Source of the DNA: Cristatella mucedo
Lineage: Eukaryota > Bryozoa > Phylactolaemata > Cristatellidae
Direction: 5' to 3'
Assembly: GCA_009760855.2 (NCBI GenBank)
Contig: WPIO01000045.1
Coordinates: forward strand, 2,371,501 to 2,435,500
DNA: 64,000 nucleotides
How positions within the stretch are numbered: the stretch's first letter is position 1; every line of letters begins with the position of its first letter. Below the pieces are notes generated by a model. The model was not told the DNA's origin, made no database searches, and was given only the letters and a program-made list of their open reading frames with translations. Below are positions 26,545 to 36,937 of the stretch, one piece after another. The translations under genes were made by a program, and so were the position numbers.

Positions 26545-28092
26545 AATGTAATGTGACGTATCTCTCTTTGTAACTCCACACAGCCACAAAGACTATCTGG
26601 GTGTTACACAGGAGAGTTTTGTATACTTATATATAGTATAGCACACTTGCAGCCTAAGCAGCCTTTGGTAATAATTCTGTACCTAAAAGGCTTCATATCA
26701 CACAACGAAGCGAAAGTGGGAAGTAAAGCATAGTCAGGAGAGCAGTTGAGGTAGTGAGCAGCATGGAAGTAACAGATCAGGACCGCTGGAAAGGATGAGC
26801 AATAGTCGGCAGCCGGAGAGTAGTTGTCGTTACCTAAGAATCGTCGACGCGAGTTTCACAGTCCAAGACCTGCAGAGCTAAAGCTTCTATCGACAGCTGT
26901 CTTTAGGCGAAGGAATAAAACAGCTAAATTTATTATCACATACAAAACCTGATAGCACAGCCAAGTAGAAACTGGTGTAGCAGTTCAGCTAGGTATGGTT
27001 GAGTCAAGCTGTGGAGACCTTGTGGGTCAGCTGAATAACTTTACTCTGTTTCCGTCGATCTACTGGCAGCCAACCTTCATATTTTAACAAAGTAGACTCA
27101 TTATCAAACTCTGGAACTTAAAAAATATCCTATGCAGTTACATTCATTGTCATTTAGGTCACATTTAGGTCACTCACTTTTAGGGCACTTCATTATTTGG
27201 CTCCAGCCAATCTCTCAGATCTAGTGCCCCACCAGGCCTACCACCCGCTTTTCGGAATCCAACAGTTGACCAATGCCTCGTCCAAACCTCAAATCCTTGC
27301 GAGACCGTGCATTTAGTTCGTATGCTCCCAAAGCCTGGAACTCCCTCCCGACTTGTGTCAGAACATACCCTGACTTGACCACATTTAAAAGAACTTAAAA
27401 ACACACCTATTTAGGACAGCATTTAGTGGGTCTCTGTGATTTGTCCTTCATGTGCTTATGCGTGCTGACACTGTGCATGCTGCCACTAACCACATTTGCA
27501 TGCTGACCCTGTGCATGTCACCCCTAACCACGTTGTTCATGTTGTTTATCAAGCATGATATTAGTCACGATTCAATCGCGTTTCCCTTTGCAGCAAATGT
27601 AAAGGACCTATGATGAGATTGAGTTCTCTGAGGGCGCTTAATCAAGAGCATTATTATTATTATTATTATTATCATTATTATTTGCATTGGCCCAGTTGCT
27701 TATTTGGCAGCCCAGCCAAAGGGAACCTTCACTAATCAAGCTGAGACAGAACTGTGGAGCTAGTTAAATGTTTTGCAAGCGACTGTGTATGGCAGCTCCG
27801 TATCTTAGATAAGGGTCAATCGTCATGGCTAGCTGAATAAGCAGTCTTCTGAATGAAGCTTTTACAATTTAGGCAGATGTAAAAAAAACCTAAATTTTGA
27901 GTACCTGGTTGCTCAGCAGCATCACCTATTAGAAGAGCAAGCTTAGGGTGAGCAGCAGTTCAGTTTTACTACTATTAAGTTTCAATAAATTTTCCTACTT
28001 CCAGGATCAAATGTGGGCAAATAAAAATTCAGTTAAAAGTAGCTGCAGCAGATTCCGATGATTTGAAAGATAAATACAGCCGAGCATCGTCA
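26545..28092 (-). mobile_element. Decayed LINE-A split by a LINE-B
   Basis: Two collinear LINE-A parts (26545-27155, 3' UTR and C-terminus; 27680-28092, thumb and end of RT) surround a plus-strand LINE-B. At its left edge (26503-26540) sits a short LINE-B 3' remnant. Many substitutions, no long frames. Confidence 0.8.
27158..27672 (+). mobile_element. LINE-B 3' end nested in LINE-A
   Basis: 5'-truncated LINE-B from the SLTF region through AWNSLPTCVRT (about 27340) and the 3' UTR to an (ATT)n tail at 27650-27672. It is less diverged than the LINE-A around it, consistent with later insertion. Confidence 0.9.
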
Positions 28093-28138
28093 TAATTCTC
28101 TGAGGGTGCTTTAATAAACTTATTTTAATTATTATTAT
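28093..28138 (+). mobile_element. LINE-B tail fragment
   Basis: Only ATTCTCTGAGGGTGCTTTAA and an (ATT)n-like tail remain, at the truncated 5' edge of the split LINE-A. Confidence 0.6.
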
Positions 28139-29084
28139 GAATATAATAGAGTGTGATCATTCATCTTTCTCAAAACGTCATCAGTTGCCTGTTACCTAAA
28201 TAATCCGTTAATTTTCTTTTCAATTCCTAATCACACAATATGATCGGAAGTTTCTTACTAGCATCTATTTAGATCACCTAGTATCCTTTAGCGTCTGTAG
28301 CTCTCAAAGTACATTATTAATTTACATGTATATATTACGTAATATGTAATATACGCATGTGTGTATTACATGTACATGTATATGTTGCATAATGGTACTG
28401 CAGACTGTTTATAAGAAATTAAAAGCATGTTCCCTCAAAGCAAATAATGACGACGTAATCAATTTTTCAGCATGGTGTAAAAGGCTGATAAGTCCTTATT
28501 CTAATACGTGCGTATCCCTAATATACGACTGAAATAGAGGTGCTGTAAATTAGACTACATTTTCCTCAATTGATAATATAGAAAATGCTGCTCTCGCAAG
28601 TAGCATACAATGAGGGTTAATCAGGATCGGTCTACAAAGGCAGAGATTTCTCTACTGACTGAATACATAACGTACCCTTTGCTTAGAGTAATGCTTCTGA
28701 TCTTGTTCTAAGTAATCAATGGTTTAATGATGGCTGGCAAGAGCTATTCGATTGATTTATCATAGTAAACTTCCCTATTGAGTGCTCCTAACTATTCGTA
28801 CTAGTGCTACTAAAAGCAATTTGTAACTCCTACAAACTGCACGTTTTTAGCAACAACTATATCAAGTTCCAAGTGCAAACTAGATGCCTAATGTAACCAT
28901 TAAAATCTGCAAGACGACATAAGCTCTGCACCCGTATCTGGTTTCATTAAAATGTCTAAAATCAAGAAAATCTGCTCGTTGCCAAAATAAGCATTAGAAT
29001 GCATTGTTGACAAACGCATTCTCGAATTACCGATATACTATTGTATCTTCCTCTCAGGTGGCCCTGCTCTGCTTAGAAATACTT
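28139..29084. other. Unannotated
   Basis: No gene recognised. A short AT-rich quasi-palindrome (TATTACGTAATA) with repeated ACATGTA units lies near 28325-28390. Confidence 0.3.
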
Positions 29085-29255
29085 TAGATTATTCCATAAC
29101 TGTAAGTTTCCTGCTTTAACGGCTATTATCAAAACTTGCAGCAGTTATAATAGATCGCCAACAGCAGAATTCAAACCCACGATCTCGGAACCAAGGTCAT
29201 GATCAGTATCCAGCTTACTGCCTCAGCATAGCTTGATCTACCGAGTTCTTTTGAC
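29085..29255 (-). mobile_element. tRNA-derived SINE
   Basis: On the minus strand a tRNA-like head with B-box-like GGTTTGAATTC is followed by the family body: CTGCTGTTGGCGATC, a TGATAATAGCCGTTAAAG block and the AGGAAAC tail side. It matches the copies at 52.7 and 62.5 kb. Confidence 0.65.
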
Positions 29256-29508
29256 TCGGTTGATTGGGGCATGCCACTGGAACAGCTTAGTACAAAAAAG
29301 AACTCAGTTAGCATGGCAGAAGCTAAATCGTAATTTTCCGATAATTCAATATTCAATATTGATAGTTCAACTCATGTCATGGCGTAGTAACGTCCCTACC
29401 GATTGCCAGGTCGTATGTGGAGTAGCACAAATATCCGTGAGTGGCAATCAGTTTCCACCACTATACTGAGGCTGTGGGAATATGAATTCAAGCGAGCGGA
29501 TGGGATAT

Positions 29509-29946
29509 GCAATGCAATATATCATAACATGTAACTGCAAAAAGCCTACAAAGGCTATTTAGGTGTTACGCAGGAAAGTTTTACCTAGCCCCCTTACAGC
29601 CATAACGACTAGTAGCAAGTAGCCAAGAGGCATCTTGTCACTCAACAAGAAAAAATTTAGCAGCATAGCCAGAAAGCAGTTGAGGAAATGAGTAGCATGG
29701 AGTTAGCAGCCCGGAAAAGCACCTAGAAAGAATGCGCCAATGTCGTCAGCAGGATTGTATGTGTCGGTGCTAAAATATTTTGGAAGTGAGTTCCATAGTC
29801 TCAGACCTGCAGACCTAACGCTCCCGTCGTCATCCGTCTTTAAGCTAGGAATGGAGCAGCTAGTTTATTGTGCATACAATACCCGAGGGCACGAAGAAGC
29901 TGAAACTGGAATAGCAGTTTAGCTACGTATGAAGAAGCCAATCTGC
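29509..29946 (-). mobile_element. Decayed LINE-A 3' fragment
   Basis: Reversed 3' UTR (TTTAGGTGTTACGCAGGAAA) followed by diverged C-terminal coding region (CAGACCTGCAGACCTAA at about 29800). 5' truncated. Confidence 0.75.
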
Positions 29947-30566
29947 ATGCCACAGCAGTGCTGGGTTGAGTCTGCATGTCAGACGCGAATGCCGAGACTC
30001 GGCATCTGACCAGTTCGCCATACCAATCTCTAGGTTTAACGGCTCAAATGAGAACTTAAAATCACCTCAATTTCCAGTTGAATAAAACTAAATCAACTTA
30101 TGCAGGCCAATTCCCAATAAACGACTCTCTGGTTCAGTACAAGTCACCTGCTGGACGGCTTTCGGTGTTGGCGAATGGAGGGGGACTTCCAGCTTTCCTG
30201 TTGTCAATGGCTGCTACAGGAACCCGATCAGTAGATTCAGTATCCAGTAGGTGCTTCGATACCAGACTCCTTGGTTACCGCAGCCTAGGCAGAAATAATT
30301 TATTAGGACATTATCATAAACGATATTCTGGTTAGGGATAATTTCATAAACCTTAGCTATGATCATGCCCATATGATTATACATAAGCAAGATCAAAATG
30401 AATCACGAAGTTAGTTTGATCCAGACAGTCCAAATCAAACTGTGACCTCAATATAGGTCAGACAGAAACTAGGTAAGAAAATATGCTAGCTTAAATTGTG
30501 CGTGACAAATCTATCTTTCATTGATATGGTTGATTGTAAAGTTCATTTATCTAATAAAATAGTGAT
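29947..30566. other. Unannotated, moderately GC-rich at 30120-30290
   Basis: No domain recognised in its short frames. The GC-richer part differs from its surroundings but matches nothing else I could see in the window. Confidence 0.3.
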
Positions 30567-32480
30567 AAAATTGATTAAGCGCCCTCAGGAATTCAGTCTC
30601 TTTCTATGCACTTGACATTTTCTGCAAAGGAAACACGATCGATTGTTGAGTCGTATCATGCTTGATACGCAAAATGAATAGCATATTTAATTGAGACGTT
30701 GCACTGGGTTGGCATGCAAGTGTGGTTGGAGGCAGCATGCACAGTCAGTAAAAAAGTACATACAGGACGAATCACAGGACCCACTAAATGCTGTAATAAA
30801 GAGGTGCGAATTTAATTTCTTTTTTCATAAGTTCAAGTCAGGGGTGTGGTGACGCAAGTCGGAAGTTAGTTCCAGTCTTTGGGAGCACACGAACTAAAAG
30901 TGCAATATCCAAAGGATATGAGGTTTTTATGAGGTATAGGTAAAAAAATTGGCTTTTGAAAAGCAAGTGGTACGTATCTTGGCCTGTTGGGAGACTATGT
31001 CTGATAGGTAGGCTGGAACCGAAGAAAAAAGAAACCGATAAGTGAGTGCCAAAATATTTTTAAGTCAATCCGTTTCTTGACTTGAAGCCAGTGCAGGTCG
31101 GCGAGAACTGTTGTGATGTGGCAACTGCAAAGCTCACGACCTTTAAGTCTAGCTTCAGAGATTTGCATAAGTTGTAAGGGCCTGATTGCAAATGCAGGTA
31201 GGCCAGCAAGCACAGTGAGTTAGAGAAGTCACGACGAGATTTCACAAATGCAAGCACCAACTTGGATGTGGTATCCTTATCTAAACAAGCCCAAATTTTA
31301 AAAAGGTTATGGCACTGAAAGAAGGTAGACTTGATGGTAGCTCTAATGTGGTTCGGCTGCCAACTATGGCTCATCCTTTCAGCAGCCCTGAGCTACTACT
31401 TCCATGATACTAACTACCTCAATAGCTCTCCTGACTCTTCTATGCTTCCCACTTTCATTTTGTTGTGTGAGAAGAAGTCTGCTGGCTACTGAATGCATAC
31501 CGAAAGTGCTAAGGCTGTCAGTGCACTACATGAAATTCTCCCGCACGTCACCCATAGAGTCTGTAGGGTTTTGTGGAGTTTTAGACGGAGATATACTACA
31601 TTGCACGTTGTGGTCTAACGAAAGTTCACTTTGGAACATTAAACCTAGATTTCATGCAGATTCAGACGAAAATAAGGTAGCTGACCCAATTTTGGGTGTT
31701 AGCCTTTCCGATTTCCTAGTTAAATATGGTTTGCCAACAACTAGTATGCTAGTTAAATCATCATTCAATTTCAACAAATTTTCTGCCATTCATGTGCGGA
31801 TGTCATCAGTACAGGCAGCAAGGGAGGTGAGAGAATTTAAGGTATTCGAAGGCTGGGATGGATCAACGCAAAGGTACAACTTAGTGTCATTCGCATAGAA
31901 GTGAAAACCTGGATTGTGCTTGGCAATCCTTTCGACAAGATGGAGAATATACACCGCGAAAAGAACTGGACCTAGCACAGAGTCCCAACATACCCCATAT
32001 TTCCATGGTACATCGGATGATTTTTTGTCCATTCCACCAATAATCCGGAGTCTCCCACTGAGGTAGGACCTAAACCATTGAATAGCAATGCTGGTGATGC
32101 CCAGACGAGATGAAAGGCGCTCAAGAAAAACTTGGAGATCGATTCTATCAAATGCTGCCAAGAGATCGAGGAAAACAAGAAGAGACGCAGTTATCGTGCC
32201 TGCATTCCTAAGTAGGTCGGTGAACGCACGAAGCAATGCTGACTCATCGGAGGGATAAGCTCTAAAGCCAGACCGGGACTTACTAGCAAAATTAGAAGTT
32301 TCAATATATGTGTTCATCTTGTCAGCCGCGAGTAGTTCCAAGGTCTTTGAAAGGAATGCTAGAAGGAAGACTGCATGACAGTCGCTCAAGTTATCTTGAT
32401 TTAGCTTCGCTTGTTTGAGTAGTGTCCTGACTACAGCTTTTTTGAAAGGTGCTGGGACATGACCTGCAGCTAATAACAAT
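30567..32480 (-). mobile_element. LINE-B copy (RT to 3' end) with nested LINE-A
   Basis: From the reversed tail (TTGATTAAGCGCCCTCAG) through the C-terminus (30900-31370), then, after a LINE-A insertion, the thumb and RT. A 229-codon frame at 31790-32479 holds FRAYPSDESALLRAFTD, LLAAFDRIDLQVFLERL, WFRSYLSGRL, DSVLGPVLFAVYIL and FYANDTKLYLC. The catalytic box is YAND rather than YADD, so the enzyme is probably dead. The region 32481-32791 continues with no identified motif and may be its 5' remnant. Confidence 0.9.
31372..31606 (+). mobile_element. LINE-A 3' end nested in LINE-B
   Basis: About 235 nt of the LINE-A C-terminal edge and 3' UTR, ending GGAGATATACTACATTGCAC. The LINE-B sequence broken by it repeats TGTGGT on both sides, a likely 6-nt target-site duplication. 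Confidence 0.85.
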
Positions 32481-33762
32481 TAATGATAACAATTATGCAT
32501 AGCAGCATCAGATCAATGCAAAGTAGGAGCATGACAGTAGGAATGTGAACTCCAATACTTGTAATCTTTGATTTAGACGTGCACTTCAGGACGAGATGAT
32601 TACTGACATCCTTGAAAGTAGACATTGGGGTGCTGCAAGGGATCAAATGACACAATTGTAGGGAGCGTGGTGCTGCCGTCACAGGTATGGAATCTCTGAT
32701 CATGTCTATCTTCTGGTCTCAGAATCAAGAAAAGTGATCAACTAAATAATCACAGGAATCACCAGTTTCAGAGGTAACATGGGAGCGGTTAATGTAATGT
32801 ATCTCCTTCAGTAACTCCACAAAGTCATAAAGATCATGTGGGTGTTACGCAGGAGAGTTTTTGTATAGCACACTCACAGCCTAAGCGGCTTTCGGTACGC
32901 ATTCGGTACCCAACAGACTTCGTCTCACGCAAAAAAGTGAAAGCGGGAAGCATAGCAGAGATAGGAGAGCAGTTGAGGTAGTGAGTAGCATAGGAGTAGC
33001 AGTTCAGGACCGCTGAAAAAGATGTGCCATAGTCGGCAGTTGGAGAGTACATGTCGTTGCGTAAGAATTGTGGAAGCAAGTTCCACAGTCTAGGACCTGC
33101 AGAGCTAAAGATTCTGTCGCCAACTGTCTTTAAGCGGAAGAATGGGACAGCTAATTTATTGTCCACACAAGACCTGAGGGTGTGAACAGGCTGAAACTGA
33201 TGCAGCAGTTCAGCTAGGTACGAAGGAGCCAAGCCGTGGCGGGCCTTGTGGGTCAGCCTAAGAACTTTGCTCTCCAACCATCAACAAGGCAAGCATCCTA
33301 GCTCTTGCAGCAGAGGTGACACGTGCTCCAACCACTGGGACTTGAAGATCAGCCTTGCAGCCATATTCATAGTCCGCTGTAGTGGCATAATAGCTTTCTT
33401 TGGTAGCCCAGGCAAAAGGGAATTACAATAATCAAGCCGAGACAGAACTAAAGAGCTAGTTAAATTTTTTACAGGCCACTGTGGGCGACAGCTTCTAATC
33501 TTGGATAGGGATCGGATGTGATGGCTAGCTGTAGATGCAGTCTTCTGAATGAAGCTTTTGAAATTGAGGCAGCTGTCGAACACGACACCTAGATTACGAG
33601 CATGTGGTGTAGGTCGCACAATAGCCTCACCTATTAGAACAGCAAAGCCTTTTAATCCAGCCACACGCTTAGTGTGTCCTATGAGAAGCAGTTCGGTTTT
33701 ATCGTCATTTAATTTCAGGAAGTTTTCCGACATCCAGGATCGAATATCGGCAAGGCAAGCAT

Positions 33763-34224
33763 TCAGTTACTCAGTTGCTGCAGCAGATTCCGACGGTTTA
33801 AATGAAAAATACAACTGAGTATCGTCAGCATAGAAGTGATATCCTTTCCATGGACCTTAATCACTTTTCCCAGAGGTTGCGTATAAATGGAGAACAGCAA
33901 GGGACCTAGCACAGACCCTTGAGGGACTCCACAGGTGACCCTTCTCATGTCTGAGACCTGACCCCCACACGACACGGATTGAACACGATCAGATAAGTAC
34001 GATTTAAACCACGCCAGTGCTTCGTCTGCCAGACAGATCGTTGTTCTCAATCGTTCAAGCAGAACTTCGTGATCAATGGTGTCGAAGGCAGCAGACAGAT
34101 CTAGCAGAGCTAGGGCAGTGACATTCCCGTCGTCGTTGCCACGTAGAATGTCCTTGTTAACACGGAGGAGAGCAGTTTCAGTAGAGTGCTGCCTCTTGAA
34201 ACCTGATTGAAATGTTTCTGACAT
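33763..34224 (-). pseudogene. LINE-A RT palm (frameshifted)
   Basis: A 153-codon frame with QSGFKRQHSTETALLRV, LLDLSAAFDTIDHEVLLE, WFKSYLSDRVQSVSC and CGVPQGSVLGPLLFSIYTQP. A 1-nt deletion near 33841 shifts the frame right before the catalytic FYADD box, which is still legible in another frame. It follows the IEKIVAKQL block of the same element once the nested LINE-B is set aside. Confidence 0.88.
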
Positions 34225-34236
34225 TCCATTATTTTC

Positions 34237-34901
34237 AATATGTTCAACTAATAATAATAATAATATTGCACTTGATAAAGCGCCCTCAGAGAACTTAATC
34301 TCTTTCTAGGCGCTTTACATTTGCTGCAAAGTGATACGCAATAGAATAGTAAGTAAAATCATGCTTGAAAAACAAACAAAATGAATAACATGGTTAGGGG
34401 TTACATGCACTGGGTCAGCATGCAAATGTGGTTAGTGGCAGCATGAACAGTGTCAGCACGCATAAGCACATCGAGGACGAATCACAAGGACCCACTAAGT
34501 GCTGTCCTAAATAGGTATGTTTTTAAGGTTCTTTTAAATGTGGTCAGGTCAGGGGATGTTCTGATGCAGGTCGGGAGGGAGTTCCATGCTGTGGGAGCAT
34601 ACGAGCTAAATGCACGGTCTCCAAAGGATTTAAGGTTTGTACGAGGTATTTCTAGACTGTTGGATTCCGAAAAGCGAGTGGTACGATGCTTTGCCTGATG
34701 GGGTAGTATATCTGAAAGGTAGGCTGGAGCCATAGAATGAAGAGACCTAAAAGTGAGCGACAAAACCTTGAAGTCAATCCGTTGCTTGACTGGTAGCCAG
34801 TGCAGGTCGGCGAGAAGTGGAGTAATGTGGCAACTGCGACGCTCACGACAGACAAGCCTAGCTGCAGAGTTTTGCACCAGCTGCAATCGTCTGATCACAC
34901 C
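34237..34901 (-). mobile_element. LINE-B 3' end nested in full-length LINE-A
   Basis: 5'-truncated LINE-B from the (AAT)n tail and GATAAAGCGCCCTCAGAGAA to the start of the RRLQLVQNSAARL region. LINE-A sequence continues on both sides (VEHIENNG at 34230; IVAKQL at 34910). Low divergence suggests a fairly recent insertion. Confidence 0.9.
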
Positions 34902-35663
34902 TAGCTGCTTAGCAACAATTTTTTCAATACTCATTGATAAGAACGGAAGAAGGGAAACTGGACGATAGTTTGCTAGGACCTCTGTGTCTAATCCAGGCTT
35001 TTTAAGAATAGGTCTAACGATTGCCGATTTGAAGGACTTGGGGACGACCTCTTTTCCCAAAGAAGCAGTAAAAATCTTGGTTATGGCAGAGCTAAGTTGG
35101 TCTGCAAGTGAAGACCAAAGAGATGAAGGTATAGGGTCTTCAGGAGACGAGCTCTTTTTGCTAGACCTTATTATGGCAGCCATATCACAGGCAAAAACAT
35201 CGGAGAACCTTTTAAGAAAGGTCACAGGTTGAGGAACGGCGATTGCTTTGGTTGGAGGGGGCTTAATGGAGGCACGAATGTGCACAATTTTTTCAGTAAA
35301 GAAGGCTGAAAACTTTTCGGCTGAGCCCTTAATATCTGGGGAGTCAGACCTAACAGCATAGGCCAGTAAATGGTTTACTGTCTTATAAATCTGTTTAGTG
35401 TCTGACTGGCAGGAATCCAGTTTTCTAATGAAAAAATAAGCCCTGGGTTTTTTAAGCTTTCGGGTGCAAACTCGAAGGAAGTCTTTAAAATTGTCTAGAT
35501 CTGCCTCAGACCCCGATTTCTTCAAACGACGTTCCAGCCTGAGCTTAACACGGTGCATCCTAAGGAGTTTTTTTGTAAATTGAAAGCAATCTCGACGACT
35601 TTGAACACGGATAGAACGAACGGGAACATGCTTGTCAAGAGCCCTCCTGAGTGTCATGTTCAT
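34482..35663 (-). CDS. LINE-A RT N-terminus fused in frame to LINE-B C-terminus
   Basis: A 393-codon open frame. Residues 1 to about 254 are the LINE-A linker and RT fingers, including NHLLAYAVRSDSPDIKGSA, PILKKPGL, NYRPVSLLPFL and IEKIVAKQL. From about residue 255 the frame enters the nested LINE-B at the thumb edge (RRLQLVQNSAARLVCRERR) and follows it to its natural stop (AWNSLPTCIRTSP near the end). The RT palm with YADD is absent, so it cannot be a working polymerase. The fusion is a by-product of the insertion. Confidence 0.85.
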   Translation of the reverse strand: MNMTLRRALDKHVPVRSIRVQSRRDCFQFTKKLLRMHRVKLRLERRLKKSGSEADLDNFKDFLRVCTRKLKKPRAYFFIRKLDSCQSDTKQIYKTVNHLLAYAVRSDSPDIKGSAEKFSAFFTEKIVHIRASIKPPPTKAIAVPQPVTFLKRFSDVFACDMAAIIRSSKKSSSPEDPIPSSLWSSLADQLSSAITKIFTASLGKEVVPKSFKSAIVRPILKKPGLDTEVLANYRPVSLLPFLSMSIEKIVAKQLGVIRRLQLVQNSAARLVCRERRSCHITPLLADLHWLPVKQRIDFKVLSLTFRSLHSMAPAYLSDILPHQAKHRTTRFSESNSLEIPRTNLKSFGDRAFSSYAPTAWNSLPTCIRTSPDLTTFKRTLKTYLFRTALSGSL

Positions 35664-35735
35664 CGCATCAGTGAGGGAATCGAGGCTGCCGGTCGAGTCT
35701 GAATGCAGATCAAGAAGGCCTGCATCACAAGCAGA

Positions 35736-36581
35736 TTAAAAAAACTTGTCCATGCCAATGCTTTGTAAGTTACGTCGTTTGGCAAATTTGACATTGTTCT
35801 GCACGTACGAGGGAGCAGGAACAGTAAACGAGACCGAACAATGATCTGAGAGGGTCAGTGGGCACACCACAAAGTCAGTGGGGAGGACATCCTTAGTGAT
35901 CACGAGATCTAAAATGTGGCCACCGACGTGGGTGCTATGATTAACGTGTTGGGCCAAACCAAAATTCTCCAGACAGTCAAGAAATGAGCAGACCTGGCGG
36001 TTGGTAGGGTTGTCGACGTGAATATTGAAGTCTCCTACAATCAGTAACGGCCTGTGAAACACAAATATTTTTTTAGCGAGGAACTCTGAAAACTCCTCTA
36101 TAAACAAGTTTAGACAGCCAGGAGGTCGGTATATCGCAACGGTGAGAGGCATTGTCTTTGATGAAGACCTAATAGCAACCAATTCAAACGATAACCCATG
36201 CGAGAAACTGCACATTTTATAGCCAAACGACTCGCGAACAACAATTGCAACCCTGCCACCTACCTTGTCAGAACGCATGGACTGATAGAATGAGAACCCG
36301 GGTGGGTTGGTCTCGGAAATACAGCTGCTGGAACAAGGCGTCATCCAGGTTTCGGTAAGCAGAAATGCATCTAGCTTCTCCTGGACCACCTGATCGCGCA
36401 TAAGTAACCCTTTGGTTTTTAGCGAGCGGACATTTAGTAGGCGAAATTTAAGAGGCTGTCCAACAACTGGGCGACGCCGATGAAGTGGCTTGTATTCTCT
36501 ACCGTTTGCGTCCGGCCAGGCGGACGCTGGCTCTTCGAATTTGAATTGGACCTTGGTAACGGCCGTGGGACAAAGTGTCAC
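35736..36581 (-). CDS. LINE-A endonuclease domain
   Basis: A 281-codon frame encodes the AP-like endonuclease that nicks target DNA for target-primed reverse transcription. Visible motifs: RLLNVRSLKTK (48-57), LLTETWM (74-80), TVAIYRPPG (147-155), IVGDFNIHVD (181-190), HILDLVITK (222-230) and LTLSDHCSVSF (243-252). The Asn, Glu, Asp and His positions expected for catalysis are present. The open frame has no ATG before residue 61 and begins at a GTG, so the true start may be mutated or non-standard. It ends at a TAA in a T-rich run (35736-35738); the same frame continues beyond it into the RT linker, so this is one broken ORF. Confidence 0.88.
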   Translation of the reverse strand: MTLCPTAVTKVQFKFEEPASAWPDANGREYKPLHRRRPVVGQPLKFRLLNVRSLKTKGLLMRDQVVQEKLDAFLLTETWMTPCSSSCISETNPPGFSFYQSMRSDKVGGRVAIVVRESFGYKMCSFSHGLSFELVAIRSSSKTMPLTVAIYRPPGCLNLFIEEFSEFLAKKIFVFHRPLLIVGDFNIHVDNPTNRQVCSFLDCLENFGLAQHVNHSTHVGGHILDLVITKDVLPTDFVVCPLTLSDHCSVSFTVPAPSYVQNNVKFAKRRNLQSIGMDKFF

Positions 36582-36937
36582 AAAGTGCTGGGCTACAGAG
36601 GGTGGGCTACTACCTCAAAAAGTACTATTTAGCGCTTTAAACTTACGAGTCGTAGGTTTGATAGCCGAGCTGGTTAAGGAGATTGTAGATCGTCGACTTC
36701 AGCATTTTGGGAATGTGCATCGGTTATTCCACAAAGTTTTTATAGAGCTAGACTTAGCTATTGCTAGGATTGATTGGTGTGACATACAATAGTCCTCGAA
36801 TGCCATCGATGGACAGTCAGTCCTGATCTTTCGTTTGCTTTTTCGCGCTTGGGCTTAGTAGACCTAGCTAGTTAAATGTCTATGGTAAACCATAGGTAGT
36901 CTGGGCAAGGAAACTCAGTTAGCTTAGTCAGAGGTAA

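Larger units (their letters stand above)
32792..36937 (-). mobile_element. Near full-length LINE-A (L2/CR1 type) with nested LINE-B
   Basis: The longest element in the window. On the minus strand it runs from a 5' region (36937-36582) through apurinic-type endonuclease (36581-35736), linker and N-terminal RT (35735 to about 34902), then, after a nested LINE-B, the RT palm (34224-33763), thumb and connection (33733-33281), C-terminal region (33277-32834) and 3' UTR, to an ATTACATT tail at 32792. Domain order and motifs fit the L2/CR1 group. Lesions: TAA at 35736-35738, the nested LINE-B, a 1-nt deletion just before the YADD box (about 33841), TAA near 33767 and a frameshift near 33280. No ORF1-type gene was recognised in the 5' region. 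Confidence 0.92.

Noticed and set aside
29085-29255. Functional tRNA gene
   Set aside because: The tRNA-like head is mutated, lacks a clear cloverleaf and is attached to a repeated body, so it is a SINE.
32470-32703. 77-codon frame upstream of the LINE-B RT as an endonuclease
   Set aside because: No endonuclease motif (TETW, GDFN or SDH) is visible, so it is left as possible LINE-B 5' remnant only.
34450-36792. Plus-strand open frames opposite LINE-A (for example 36490-36792, 34753-34968)
   Set aside because: They are antisense shadows of the LINE coding frames; the minus-strand frames carry all recognisable motifs.
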